A stretch of 64,000 bases of DNA from Clytia hemisphaerica (GCA_902728285.1 CACVBU010000136.1:187955-251954); one strand, 5' to 3'. Counted from the first letter of the stretch, positions 22,261 through 33,382 are shown. Notes: generated by a model not told the origin, from the sequence alone. Numbers and translations are program-made.

Positions 22261-23868
22261 ATGAAATCAATCACACCCCGCATTGAGAATCTTGTTATCA
22301 AAGCCATGCCATACAATTTCAAAATGGTATATCAGCCGGGAAAATTCAATGGAGCTGATTATTTATCCCGGTCTAATCATGATAAACATATAACTGTTAA
22401 ACGTAATGTGACAGAGGATTTTGTTAATTATGTGTATGAACATACCTTACCACAATCTGTTTCAGCTGAAACCATTGCTCACGAGCAACACAAGGACCCA
22501 GACATCAAGAGTATCATAGATTTCATCACTAACGATAAAATGTCACCAAAATGCCAGTACTTCACTATGCGTCACAGTTTCTCCATTGTCAACAACGTTG
22601 TCATGTTCAATGACAGAATCTTCATTCCAAAATCGTTAAGGCAACACATCATTCAAATCGCTCACGAGGGCCACCAGGGTATCGTCCGTACCAAGCAAAG
22701 ATTGCGTGTTAAGACATGGTGGCCAGGAATGGGTCCTGATGTTGAAGAATTTATCAAATCATGCCATGGATGCCAAGTAGTTGGACCGCTACCCAAACCA
22801 ACTCCGCTGGCAACAACAAAAATTCCAGATGAATCGTGGTTATTGCTCGGATGTGATCTTGTTGGACCGTTCCCAACAGGTGAAAACCTTCTCGTTTGTG
22901 TAGATTATTATTCAAAATACCCAGAAGTGGAATTACTTCACAACGTTTCGTCAAAGTCCATTGCTACGAAATTAAGAAAATTGTTTTGTAGATATGGTGC
23001 ACCGGATTGTATTGTTACCGACAACGGTCCTCAATTTCGGAAACACACTGAATTTCGGAAACTATTGAAGGAATTCAATGTTAAGCATCGCAAAGTCACA
23101 CCCTATCATCCGATGGCCAACGGGGAAGTTGAACGATTCAACCGAAACCTTAAGAAAACGATTCAAGCATCAATCGCAGAAGGACAGAACTGGAGACAAG
23201 CACTTGATAACTTCCTCCTGTCCTACCGCACCACGCCACATGCCACAACCGGCAAAACTCCAGCAGAGCTTATGTTTGGACGAGTAATTCGCGACAAAAT
23301 CCCAAACAACAAGAAATCAAAACCGTCCGCATCCAGCAAATTGGTCTGTCAACGGGATCAAAACAAAAAGATTCTTGTCAGACATCACTATGACCTCAAA
23401 CACAAAGCAAAGCCGCACGAATTTAAAGTTGGGAATGAAGTTCTCACAACGAATGTTACTAGCAAGAGAAATAAAACCACACCTAAATGGAACACTAATC
23501 CAGGAACCGTTGTTAAAGTTAAAGGCAACAGTTTAATAATTCAGCAAGGCGCAAAGCAAATCATGCGCTCAGCCAACCAATCGAAGCAATACAAACGTCC
23601 AGTATTGCAAACTCATCTTAAATCCAAAACAACTACTAGTAACAGTTGTAGTTCCTCTGATGATGACTACTTTTCCGGTACAGTTGATGTTCAACCGACA
23701 GCAGAAAGTCCCAACGAAAACGAGAATGTTGCAGTTAACGACTCAACATCATCTGATGCAACAATCCCATACAATGAAGAGGACAATGACCCAGAACCTC
23801 TTTTTATTCCAAGACCACAACGTGTAAAACAAGCTCCAAAGTGGCTATCTAATTACGAACTTACATGA
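22261..23868 (+). CDS. Retrotransposon integrase (3' part of pol)
   Basis: This is the open frame after the third break; its first Met is only the first one available. It starts with the RNase H/connection end (YQPGKFNGADYLSR). An integrase zinc finger follows (HEGH then CHGC, HX3H...CX2C). The catalytic core has D in GCDLVGPF, D in TDNGPQF and E in NGEVERF about 36 residues later. ELMFGR marks the GPY/F-like region. An acidic, serine-rich tail ends at the stop at 23866-23868. The core residues are intact, but the protein cannot be made without the upstream frame. Confidence 0.9.
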   Translation: MKSITPRIENLVIKAMPYNFKMVYQPGKFNGADYLSRSNHDKHITVKRNVTEDFVNYVYEHTLPQSVSAETIAHEQHKDPDIKSIIDFITNDKMSPKCQYFTMRHSFSIVNNVVMFNDRIFIPKSLRQHIIQIAHEGHQGIVRTKQRLRVKTWWPGMGPDVEEFIKSCHGCQVVGPLPKPTPLATTKIPDESWLLLGCDLVGPFPTGENLLVCVDYYSKYPEVELLHNVSSKSIATKLRKLFCRYGAPDCIVTDNGPQFRKHTEFRKLLKEFNVKHRKVTPYHPMANGEVERFNRNLKKTIQASIAEGQNWRQALDNFLLSYRTTPHATTGKTPAELMFGRVIRDKIPNNKKSKPSASSKLVCQRDQNKKILVRHHYDLKHKAKPHEFKVGNEVLTTNVTSKRNKTTPKWNTNPGTVVKVKGNSLIIQQGAKQIMRSANQSKQYKRPVLQTHLKSKTTTSNSCSSSDDDYFSGTVDVQPTAESPNENENVAVNDSTSSDATIPYNEEDNDPEPLFIPRPQRVKQAPKWLSNYELT

Positions 23869-24053
23869 ACATTAAAAAAAAAAAAACTTGAAGTGTTTTG
23901 ATATTTTACAGAACAATTTACGAACTTCAAAATGTTGACATTTGTTGAAGCTGTTATGATTTATGATTTATGAACTTTTTCCAATTAGGGGAGATATTGA
24001 AATGTTTAGCTTAAGCTTTAACTTTATTTTTGACCTCTATCTACTTGCTATTT

Positions 24054-24068
24054 GTAGTGGGGGAGAGA
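24054..24068 (+). other. Polypurine tract
   Basis: GTAGTGGGGGAGAGA directly precedes the 3' LTR. It would prime plus-strand DNA synthesis. Confidence 0.75.
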
Positions 24069-24215
24069 TGTTATGTCTATTTGTTATGTACGCGAACTGT
24101 ATTATATTTAGTAGCGTACGCGTATAGGATTGTATATAGTATATCGAAGGAGCTAGAATAGTCCAAGATGGCGTCATGAAAGCACATGCTTTTACTCTTA
24201 TTTCTGAACATAACA
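24069..24215 (+). repeat. 3' LTR
   Basis: A 147-bp near copy of the 5' LTR. Its last base is followed at once by the anticodon-arm half of a tRNA-Leu gene. Confidence 0.93.
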
Positions 24216-24255
24216 GAACTTAAGTCCAACGCCTTAACCACTCGGCCATCCTGAC
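24216..24255 (-). pseudogene. Truncated tRNA-Leu(UAA), 5' half only
   Basis: These 40 bases match the 5' half of the array tRNA: acceptor strand, D arm with box A, and anticodon arm including TAA. The 3' half is replaced by the LTR, so box B is absent and the gene cannot work. Confidence 0.9.
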
Positions 24256-24499
24256 AATTTCACCGTGCAAGAAACGACATGCCAACAATATCGACGGCTG
24301 GAAAACGATTGGAAAGATAAACACATCATTTGAAAGTGCAGCAAACCAGCCATTGGTTGCTTAGGTCATACCACCATCAACGTATTGACGATGTCCCTTT
24401 GCTAGATGGCGTAGGAGAGGGAACGAACGAAGCTTCATTTTGAATTTTTATGTGCAGTTGATAAGGTTTATCCTTACGGCGAAGGACGGACCAATCTCT

Positions 24500-24581
24500 G
24501 TCAGAAGTGGGGTTCGAACCCACGCGGACATTCGTCCATTGGAACTTAAGTCCAACGCCTTAACCACTCGGCCATCCTGAC
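24500..24581 (-). tRNA. tRNA-Leu(UAA), array copy 1
   Basis: On the minus strand the 7-bp acceptor is GTCAGGA with TTCTGAC (one G-T pair). The D arm carries box A TGGCCGAGTGG. The anticodon arm is TTGGA-CTTAAGT-TCCAA with anticodon TAA. A long class II variable arm has the stem GGAC/GTCC. The T arm is GTGGG-TTCGAAC-CCCAC with box B. The next base is A, the leucine discriminator. No intron and no encoded CCA. No run of four T follows for about 195 bases, although Pol III normally stops at one. The spacer upstream of this copy carries CAATATCG where others have CTATATCG. Confidence 0.95.
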
Positions 24582-24825
24582 AATTTCACCGTGCAAGAAA
24601 CGACATGCCAACTATATCGACGGCTGGAAAACGATTGGAAAGATAAACACATCATTTGAAAGTGCAGCAAACCAGCCATTGGTTGCTTAGGTCATACCAC
24701 CATCAACGTATTGACGATGTCCCTTTGCTAGATGGCGTAGGAGAGGGAACGAACGAAGCTTCATTTTGAATTTTTATGTGCAGTTGATAAGGTTTATCCT
24801 TACGGCGAAAGACGGACCAATCTCT

Positions 24826-24907
24826 GTCAGAAGTGGGGTTCGAACCCACGCGGACATTCGTCCATTGGAACTTAAGTCCAACGCCTTAACCACTCGGCCA
24901 TCCTGAC
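24826..24907 (-). tRNA. tRNA-Leu(UAA), array copy 2
   Basis: Same gene sequence as copy 1; the trailer has GCGAAAGACGG instead of GCGAAGGACGG. Confidence 0.95.
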
Positions 24908-25151
24908 AATTTCACCGTGCAAGAAACGACATGCCAACTATATCGACGGCTGGAAAACGATTGGAAAGATAAACACATCATTTGAAAGTGCAGCAAACCA
25001 GCCATTGGTTGCTTAGGTCATACCACCATCAACGTATTGACGATGTCCCTTTGCTAGATGGCGTAGGAGAGGGAACGAACGAAGCTTCATTTTGAATTTT
25101 TATGTGCAGTTGATAAGGTTTATCCTTACGGCGAAGGACGGACCAATCTCT

Positions 25152-25233
25152 GTCAGAAGTGGGGTTCGAACCCACGCGGACATTCGTCCATTGGAACTTA
25201 AGTCCAACGCCTTAACCACTCGGCCATCCTGAC
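25152..25233 (-). tRNA. tRNA-Leu(UAA), array copy 3
   Basis: Same gene sequence as copy 1. Confidence 0.95.
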
Positions 25234-25477
25234 AATTTCACCGTGCAAGAAACGACATGCCAACTATATCGACGGCTGGAAAACGATTGGAAAGATAAAC
25301 ACATCATTTGAAAGTGCAGCAAACCAGCCATTGGTTGCTTAGGTCATACCACCATCAACGTATTGACGATGTCCCTTTGCTAGATGGCGTAGGAGAGGGA
25401 ACGAACGAAGCTTCATTTTGAATTTTTATGTGCAGTTGATAAGGTTTATCCTTACGGCGAAGGACGGACCAATCTCT

Positions 25478-25559
25478 GTCAGAAGTGGGGTTCGAACCCA
25501 CGCGGACATTCGTCCATTGGAACTTAAGTCCAACGCCTTAACCACTCGGCCATCCTGAC
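25478..25559 (-). tRNA. tRNA-Leu(UAA), array copy 4
   Basis: Same gene sequence as copy 1. Confidence 0.95.
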
Positions 25560-25803
25560 AATTTCACCGTGCAAGAAACGACATGCCAACTATATCGACG
25601 GCTGGAAAACGATTGGAAAGATAAACACATCATTTGAAAGTGCAGCAAACCAGCCATTGGTTGCTTAGGTCATACCACCATCAACGTATTGACGATGTCC
25701 CTTTGCTAGATGGCGTAGGAGAGGGAACGAACGAAGCTTCATTTTGAATTTTTATGTGCAGTTGATAAGGTTTATCCTTACGGCGAAGGACGGACCAATC
25801 TCT

Positions 25804-25885
25804 GTCAGAAGTGGGGTTCGAACCCACGCGGACATTCGTCCATTGGAACTTAAGTCCAACGCCTTAACCACTCGGCCATCCTGAC
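25804..25885 (-). tRNA. tRNA-Leu(UAA), array copy 5
   Basis: Same gene sequence as copy 1. Confidence 0.95.
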
Positions 25886-26129
25886 AATTTCACCGTGCAA
25901 GAAACGACATGCCAACTATATCGACGGCTGGAAAACGATTGGAAAGATAAACACATCATTTGAAAGTGCAGCAAACCAGCCATTGGTTGCTTAGGTCATA
26001 CCACCATCAACGTATTGACGATGTCCCTTTGCTAGATGGCGTAGGAGAGGGAACGAACGAAGCTTCATTTTGAATTTTTATGTGCAGTTGATAAGGTTTA
26101 TCCTTACGGCGAAGGACGGACCAATCTCT

Positions 26130-26211
26130 GTCAGAAGTGGGGTTCGAACCCACGCGGACATTCGTCCATTGGAACTTAAGTCCAACGCCTTAACCACTCG
26201 GCCATCCTGAC
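26130..26211 (-). tRNA. tRNA-Leu(UAA), array copy 6
   Basis: Same gene sequence as copy 1. Confidence 0.95.
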
Positions 26212-26455
26212 AATTTCACCGTGCAAGAAACGACATGCCAACTATATCGACGGCTGGAAAACGATTGGAAAGATAAACACATCATTTGAAAGTGCAGCAA
26301 ACCAGCCATTGGTTGCTTAGGTCATACCACCATCAACGTATTGACGATGTCCCTTTGCTAGATGGCGTAGGAGAGGGAACGAACGAAGCTTCATTTTGAA
26401 TTTTTATGTGCAGTTGATAAGGTTTATCCTTACGGCGAAGGACGGACCAATCTCT

Positions 26456-26537
26456 GTCAGAAGTGGGGTTCGAACCCACGCGGACATTCGTCCATTGGAA
26501 CTTAAGTCCAACGCCTTAACCACTCGGCCATCCTGAC
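26456..26537 (-). tRNA. tRNA-Leu(UAA), array copy 7
   Basis: Same gene sequence as copy 1. Confidence 0.95.
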
Positions 26538-26781
26538 AATTTCACCGTGCAAGAAACGACATGCCAACTATATCGACGGCTGGAAAACGATTGGAAAGAT
26601 AAACACATCATTTGAAAGTGCAGCAAACCAGCCATTGGTTGCTTAGGTCATACCACCATCAACGTATTGACGATGTCCCTTTGCTAGATGGCGTAGGAGA
26701 GGGAACGAACGAAGCTTCATTTTGAATTTTTATGTGCAGTTGATAAGGTTTATCCTTACGGCGAAGGACGGACCAATCTCT

Positions 26782-26863
26782 GTCAGAAGTGGGGTTCGAA
26801 CCCACGCGGACATTCGTCCATTGGAACTTAAGTCCAACGCCTTAACCACTCGGCCATCCTGAC
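26782..26863 (-). tRNA. tRNA-Leu(UAA), array copy 8
   Basis: Same gene sequence as copy 1. Confidence 0.95.
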
Positions 26864-27107
26864 AATTTCACCGTGCAAGAAACGACATGCCAACTATATC
26901 GACGGCTGGAAAACGATTGGAAAGATAAACACATCATTTGAAAGTGCAGCAAACCAGCCATTGGTTGCTTAGGTCATACCACCATCAACGTATTGACGAT
27001 GTCCCTTTGCTAGATGGCGTAGGAGAGGGAACGAACGAAGCTTCATTTTGAATTTTTATGTGCAGTTGATAAGGTTTATCCTTACGGCGAAGGACGGGCC
27101 AATCTCT

Positions 27108-27189
27108 GTCAGAAGTGGGGTTCGAACCCACGCGGACATTCGTCCATTGGAACTTAAGTCCAACGCCTTAACCACTCGGCCATCCTGAC
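27108..27189 (-). tRNA. tRNA-Leu(UAA), array copy 9
   Basis: Same gene; the trailer carries the GACGGGCC variant. Confidence 0.95.
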
Positions 27190-27433
27190 AATTTCACCGT
27201 GCAAGAAACGACATGCCAACTATATCGACGGCTGGAAAACGATTGGAAAGATAAACACATCATTTGAAAGTGCAGCAAACCAGCCATTGGTTGCTTAGGT
27301 CATACCACCATCAACGTATTGACGATGTCCCTTTGCTAGATGGCGTAGGAGAGGGAACGAACGAAGCTTCATTTTGAATTTTTATGTGCAGTTGATAAGG
27401 TTTATCCTTACGGCGAAGGACGGACCAATCTCT

Positions 27434-27515
27434 GTCAGAAGTGGGGTTCGAACCCACGCGGACATTCGTCCATTGGAACTTAAGTCCAACGCCTTAACCA
27501 CTCGGCCATCCTGAC
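27434..27515 (-). tRNA. tRNA-Leu(UAA), array copy 10
   Basis: Same gene sequence as copy 1. Confidence 0.95.
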
Positions 27516-27759
27516 AATTTCACCGTGCAAGAAACGACATGCCAACTATATCGACGGCTGGAAAACGATTGGAAAGATAAACACATCATTTGAAAGTGCA
27601 GCAAACCAGCCATTGGTTGCTTAGGTCATACCACCATCAACGTATTGACGATGTCCCTTTGCTAGATGGCGTAGGAGAGGGAACGAACGAAGCTTCATTT
27701 TGAATTTTTATGTGCAGTTGATAAGGTTTATCCTTACGGCGAAGGACGGGCCAATCTCT

Positions 27760-27841
27760 GTCAGAAGTGGGGTTCGAACCCACGCGGACATTCGTCCATT
27801 GGAACTTAAGTCCAACGCCTTAACCACTCGGCCATCCTGAC
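27760..27841 (-). tRNA. tRNA-Leu(UAA), array copy 11
   Basis: Same gene; GACGGGCC trailer variant. Confidence 0.95.
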
Positions 27842-28084
27842 AATTTCACCGTGCAAGAAACGACATGCCAACTATATCGACGGCTGGAAAACGATTGGAA
27901 AGATAAACACATCATTTGAAAGTGCAGCAAACCAGCCATTGGTTGCTTAGGTCATACCACCATCAACGTATTGACGATGTCCCTTTGCTAGATGGCGTAG
28001 GAGAGGGAACGAACGAAGCTTCATTTTGAATTTTTATGTGCAGTTGATAAGGTTTATCCTTACGGCGAAGGACGGCCAATCTCT

Positions 28085-28166
28085 GTCAGAAGTGGGGTTC
28101 GAACCCACGCGGACATTCGTCCATTGGAACTTAAGTCCAACGCCTTAACCACTCGGCCATCCTGAC
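28085..28166 (-). tRNA. tRNA-Leu(UAA), array copy 12
   Basis: Same gene; the trailer lacks one base (GACGGCC), shifting the later coordinates by one. Confidence 0.95.
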
Positions 28167-28410
28167 AATTTCACCGTGCAAGAAACGACATGCCAACTAT
28201 ATCGACGGCTGGAAAACGATTGGAAAGATAAACACATCATTTGAAAGTGCAGCAAACCAGCCATTGGTTGCTTAGGTCATACCACCATCAACGTATTGAC
28301 GATGTCCCTTTGCTAGATGGCGTAGGAGAGGGAACGAACGAAGCTTCATTTTGAATTTTTATGTGCAGTTGATAAGGTTTATCCTTACGGCGAAGGACGG
28401 ACCAATCTCT

Positions 28411-28492
28411 GTCAGAAGTGGGGTTCGAACCCACGCGGACATTCGTCCATTGGAACTTAAGTCCAACGCCTTAACCACTCGGCCATCCTGAC
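28411..28492 (-). tRNA. tRNA-Leu(UAA), array copy 13
   Basis: Same gene sequence as copy 1. Confidence 0.95.
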
Positions 28493-28736
28493 AATTTCAC
28501 CGTGCAAGAAACGACATGCCAACTATATCGACGGCTGGAAAACGATTGGAAAGATAAACACATCATTTGAAAGTGCAGCAAACCAGCCATTGGTTGCTTA
28601 GGTCATACCACCATCAACGTATTGACGATGTCCCTTTGCTAGATGGCGTAGGAGAGGGAACGAACGAAGCTTCATTTTGAATTTTTATGTGCAGTTGATA
28701 AGGTTTATCCTTACGGCGAAGGACGGACCAATCTCT

Positions 28737-28818
28737 GTCAGAAGTGGGGTTCGAACCCACGCGGACATTCGTCCATTGGAACTTAAGTCCAACGCCTTAA
28801 CCACTCGGCCATCCTGAC
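28737..28818 (-). tRNA. tRNA-Leu(UAA), array copy 14
   Basis: Same gene sequence as copy 1. Confidence 0.95.
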
Positions 28819-29062
28819 AATTTCACCGTGCAAGAAACGACATGCCAACTATATCGACGGCTGGAAAACGATTGGAAAGATAAACACATCATTTGAAAGT
28901 GCAGCAAACCAGCCATTGGTTGCTTAGGTCATACCACCATCAACGTATTGACGATGTCCCTTTGCTAGATGGCGTAGGAGAGGGAACGAACGAAGCTTCA
29001 TTTTGAATTTTTATGTGCAGTTGATAAGGTTTATCCTTACGGCGAAGGACGGACCAATCTCT

Positions 29063-29144
29063 GTCAGAAGTGGGGTTCGAACCCACGCGGACATTCGTCC
29101 ATTGGAACTTAAGTCCAACGCCTTAACCACTCGGCCATCCTGAC
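29063..29144 (-). tRNA. tRNA-Leu(UAA), array copy 15
   Basis: Same gene sequence as copy 1. Confidence 0.95.
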
Positions 29145-29388
29145 AATTTCACCGTGCAAGAAACGACATGCCAACTATATCGACGGCTGGAAAACGATTG
29201 GAAAGATAAACACATCATTTGAAAGTGCAGCAAACCAGCCATTGGTTGCTTAGGTCATACCACCATCAACGTATTGACGATGTCCCTTTGCTAGATGGCG
29301 TAGGAGAGGGAACGAACGAAGCTTCATTTTGAATTTTTATGTGCAGTTGATAAGGTTTATCCTTACGGCGAAGGACGGACCAATCTCT

Positions 29389-29470
29389 GTCAGAAGTGGG
29401 GTTCGAACCCACGCGGACATTCGTCCATTGGAACTTAAGTCCAACGCCTTAACCACTCGGCCATCCTGAC
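29389..29470 (-). tRNA. tRNA-Leu(UAA), array copy 16
   Basis: Same gene sequence as copy 1. Confidence 0.95.
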
Positions 29471-29714
29471 AATTTCACCGTGCAAGAAACGACATGCCAA
29501 CTATATCGACGGCTGGAAAACGATTGGAAAGATAAACACATCATTTGAAAGTGCAGCAAACCAGCCATTGGTTGCTTAGGTCATACCACCATCAACGTAT
29601 TGACGATGTCCCTTTGCTAGATGGCGTAGGAGAGGGAACGAACGAAGCTTCATTTTGAATTTTTATGTGCAGTTGATAAGGTTTATCCTTACGGCGAAGG
29701 ACGGACCAATCTCT

Positions 29715-29796
29715 GTCAGAAGTGGGGTTCGAACCCACGCGGACATTCGTCCATTGGAACTTAAGTCCAACGCCTTAACCACTCGGCCATCCTGAC
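29715..29796 (-). tRNA. tRNA-Leu(UAA), array copy 17
   Basis: Same gene sequence as copy 1. Confidence 0.95.
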
Positions 29797-30040
29797 AATT
29801 TCACCGTGCAAGAAACGACATGCCAACTATATCGACGGCTGGAAAACGATTGGAAAGATAAACACATCATTTGAAAGTGCAGCAAACCAGCCATTGGTTG
29901 CTTAGGTCATACCACCATCAACGTATTGACGATGTCCCTTTGCTAGATGGCGTAGGAGAGGGAACGAACGAAGCTTCATTTTGAATTTTTATGTGCAGTT
30001 GATAAGGTTTATCCTTACGGCGAAGGACGGACCAATCTCT

Positions 30041-30122
30041 GTCAGAAGTGGGGTTCGAACCCACGCGGACATTCGTCCATTGGAACTTAAGTCCAACGCC
30101 TTAACCACTCGGCCATCCTGAC
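30041..30122 (-). tRNA. tRNA-Leu(UAA), array copy 18
   Basis: Same gene sequence as copy 1. Confidence 0.95.
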
Positions 30123-30366
30123 AATTTCACCGTGCAAGAAACGACATGCCAACTATATCGACGGCTGGAAAACGATTGGAAAGATAAACACATCATTTGA
30201 AAGTGCAGCAAACCAGCCATTGGTTGCTTAGGTCATACCACCATCAACGTATTGACGATGTCCCTTTGCTAGATGGCGTAGGAGAGGGAACGAACGAAGC
30301 TTCATTTTGAATTTTTATGTGCAGTTGATAAGGTTTATCCTTACGGCGAAGGACGGACCAATCTCT

Positions 30367-30448
30367 GTCAGAAGTGGGGTTCGAACCCACGCGGACATTC
30401 GTCCATTGGAACTTAAGTCCAACGCCTTAACCACTCGGCCATCCTGAC
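30367..30448 (-). tRNA. tRNA-Leu(UAA), array copy 19
   Basis: Same gene sequence as copy 1. Confidence 0.95.
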
Positions 30449-30692
30449 AATTTCACCGTGCAAGAAACGACATGCCAACTATATCGACGGCTGGAAAACG
30501 ATTGGAAAGATAAACACATCATTTGAAAGTGCAGCAAACCAGCCATTGGTTGCTTAGGTCATACCACCATCAACGTATTGACGATGTCCCTTTGCTAGAT
30601 GGCGTAGGAGAGGGAACGAACGAAGCTTCATTTTGAATTTTTATGTGCAGTTGATAAGGTTTATCCTTACGGCGAAGGACGGACCAATCTCT

Positions 30693-30774
30693 GTCAGAAG
30701 TGGGGTTCGAACCCACGCGGACATTCGTCCATTGGAACTTAAGTCCAACGCCTTAACCACTCGGCCATCCTGAC
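30693..30774 (-). tRNA. tRNA-Leu(UAA), array copy 20
   Basis: Same gene sequence as copy 1. Confidence 0.95.
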
Positions 30775-31018
30775 AATTTCACCGTGCAAGAAACGACATG
30801 CCAACTATATCGACGGCTGGAAAACGATTGGAAAGATAAACACATCATTTGAAAGTGCAGCAAACCAGCCATTGGTTGCTTAGGTCATACCACCATCAAC
30901 GTATTGACGATGTCCCTTTGCTAGATGGCGTAGGAGAGGGAACGAACGAAGCTTCATTTTGAATTTTTATGTGCAGTTGATAAGGTTTATCCTTACGGCG
31001 AAGGACGGACCAATCTCT

Positions 31019-31100
31019 GTCAGAAGTGGGGTTCGAACCCACGCGGACATTCGTCCATTGGAACTTAAGTCCAACGCCTTAACCACTCGGCCATCCTGAC
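31019..31100 (-). tRNA. tRNA-Leu(UAA), array copy 21
   Basis: Same gene sequence as copy 1. Confidence 0.95.
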
Positions 31101-31344
31101 AATTTCACCGTGCAAGAAACGACATGCCAACTATATCGACGGCTGGAAAACGATTGGAAAGATAAACACATCATTTGAAAGTGCAGCAAACCAGCCATTG
31201 GTTGCTTAGGTCATACCACCATCAACGTATTGACGATGTCCCTTTGCTAGATGGCGTAGGAGAGGGAACGAACGAAGCTTCATTTTGAATTTTTATGTGC
31301 AGTTGATAAGGTTTATCCTTACGGCGAAGGACGGACCAATCTCT

Positions 31345-31426
31345 GTCAGAAGTGGGGTTCGAACCCACGCGGACATTCGTCCATTGGAACTTAAGTCCAA
31401 CGCCTTAACCACTCGGCCATCCTGAC
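31345..31426 (-). tRNA. tRNA-Leu(UAA), array copy 22
   Basis: Same gene sequence as copy 1. Confidence 0.95.
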
Positions 31427-31670
31427 AATTTCACCGTGCAAGAAACGACATGCCAACTATATCGACGGCTGGAAAACGATTGGAAAGATAAACACATCAT
31501 TTGAAAGTGCAGCAAACCAGCCATTGGTTGCTTAGGTCATACCACCATCAACGTATTGACGATGTCCCTTTGCTAGATGGCGTAGGAGAGGGAACGAACG
31601 AAGCTTCATTTTGAATTTTTATGTGCAGTTGATAAGGTTTATCCTTACGGCGAAGGACGGACCAATCTCT

Positions 31671-31752
31671 GTCAGAAGTGGGGTTCGAACCCACGCGGAC
31701 ATTCGTCCATTGGAACTTAAGTCCAACGCCTTAACCACTCGGCCATCCTGAC
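31671..31752 (-). tRNA. tRNA-Leu(UAA), array copy 23
   Basis: Same gene sequence as copy 1. Confidence 0.95.
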
Positions 31753-31996
31753 AATTTCACCGTGCAAGAAACGACATGCCAACTATATCGACGGCTGGAA
31801 AACGATTGGAAAGATAAACACATCATTTGAAAGTGCAGCAAACCAGCCATTGGTTGCTTAGGTCATACCACCATCAACGTATTGACGATGTCCCTTTGCT
31901 AGATGGCGTAGGAGAGGGAACGAACGAAGCTTCATTTTGAATTTTTATGTGCAGTTGATAAGGTTTATCCTTACGGCGAAGGACGGACCAATCTCT

Positions 31997-32078
31997 GTCA
32001 GAAGTGGGGTTCGAACCCACGCGGACATTCGTCCATTGGAACTTAAGTCCAACGCCTTAACCACTCGGCCATCCTGAC
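31997..32078 (-). tRNA. tRNA-Leu(UAA), array copy 24
   Basis: Same gene sequence as copy 1. Confidence 0.95.
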
Positions 32079-32322
32079 AATTTCACCGTGCAAGAAACGA
32101 CATGCCAACTATATCGACGGCTGGAAAACGATTGGAAAGATAAACACATCATTTGAAAGTGCAGCAAACCAGCCATTGGTTGCTTAGGTCATACCACCAT
32201 CAACGTATTGACGATGTCCCTTTGCTAGATGGCGTAGGAGAGGGAACGAACGAAGCTTCATTTTGAATTTTTATGTGCAGTTGATAAGGTTTATCCTTAC
32301 GGCGAAGGACGGACCAATCTCT

Positions 32323-32404
32323 GTCAGAAGTGGGGTTCGAACCCACGCGGACATTCGTCCATTGGAACTTAAGTCCAACGCCTTAACCACTCGGCCATCC
32401 TGAC
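32323..32404 (-). tRNA. tRNA-Leu(UAA), array copy 25
   Basis: Same gene sequence as copy 1. Confidence 0.95.
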
Positions 32405-32648
32405 AATTTCACCGTGCAAGAAACGACATGCCAACTATATCGACGGCTGGAAAACGATTGGAAAGATAAACACATCATTTGAAAGTGCAGCAAACCAGCC
32501 ATTGGTTGCTTAGGTCATACCACCATCAACGTATTGACGATGTCCCTTTGCTAGATGGCGTAGGAGAGGGAACGAACGAAGCTTCATTTTGAATTTTTAT
32601 GTGCAGTTGATAAGGTTTATCCTTACGGCGAAGGACGGACCAATCTCT

Positions 32649-32730
32649 GTCAGAAGTGGGGTTCGAACCCACGCGGACATTCGTCCATTGGAACTTAAGT
32701 CCAACGCCTTAACCACTCGGCCATCCTGAC
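32649..32730 (-). tRNA. tRNA-Leu(UAA), array copy 26
   Basis: Same gene sequence as copy 1. Confidence 0.95.
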
Positions 32731-32974
32731 AATTTCACCGTGCAAGAAACGACATGCCAACTATATCGACGGCTGGAAAACGATTGGAAAGATAAACACA
32801 TCATTTGAAAGTGCAGCAAACCAGCCATTGGTTGCTTAGGTCATACCACCATCAACGTATTGACGATGTCCCTTTGCTAGATGGCGTAGGAGAGGGAACG
32901 AACGAAGCTTCATTTTGAATTTTTATGTGCAGTTGATAAGGTTTATCCTTACGGCGAAGGACGGACCAATCTCT

Positions 32975-33056
32975 GTCAGAAGTGGGGTTCGAACCCACGC
33001 GGACATTCGTCCATTGGAACTTAAGTCCAACGCCTTAACCACTCGGCCATCCTGAC
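32975..33056 (-). tRNA. tRNA-Leu(UAA), array copy 27
   Basis: Same gene sequence as copy 1. Confidence 0.95.
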
Positions 33057-33300
33057 AATTTCACCGTGCAAGAAACGACATGCCAACTATATCGACGGCT
33101 GGAAAACGATTGGAAAGATAAACACATCATTTGAAAGTGCAGCAAACCAGCCATTGGTTGCTTAGGTCATACCACCATCAACGTATTGACGATGTCCCTT
33201 TGCTAGATGGCGTAGGAGAGGGAACGAACGAAGCTTCATTTTGAATTTTTATGTGCAGTTGATAAGGTTTATCCTTACGGCGAAGGACGGACCAATCTCT

Positions 33301-33382
33301 GTCAGAAGTGGGGTTCGAACCCACGCGGACATTCGTCCATTGGAACTTAAGTCCAACGCCTTAACCACTCGGCCATCCTGAC
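33301..33382 (-). tRNA. tRNA-Leu(UAA), array copy 28
   Basis: Same gene sequence as copy 1. Confidence 0.95.

Larger units (their letters stand above)
19498..24215 (+). mobile_element. Mag-clade Ty3/Gypsy LTR retrotransposon
   Basis: This 4.7-kb element has short LTRs (about 148 bp, TG...CA), a primer-binding site, gag with two zinc knuckles, protease, reverse transcriptase, RNase H and integrase in Gypsy order, a polypurine tract, and no envelope gene. The two knuckles, short LTRs and NISDDI reverse-transcriptase motif fit the Mag clade. The LTRs differ at three positions I can see, so the insertion is fairly recent, yet pol carries three frame breaks. Flanks are CTTAC on the left and GAACT on the right: there is no target duplication. 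The right flank lies inside a tRNA-Leu gene and the left flank does not. Confidence 0.95.

Noticed and set aside
19498-24255. Targeted integration next to tRNA genes, as in yeast Ty3
   Set aside because: Ty3 inserts just upstream of the Pol III start, whereas this junction is inside the anticodon arm and lacks a target duplication. Only one junction is available.
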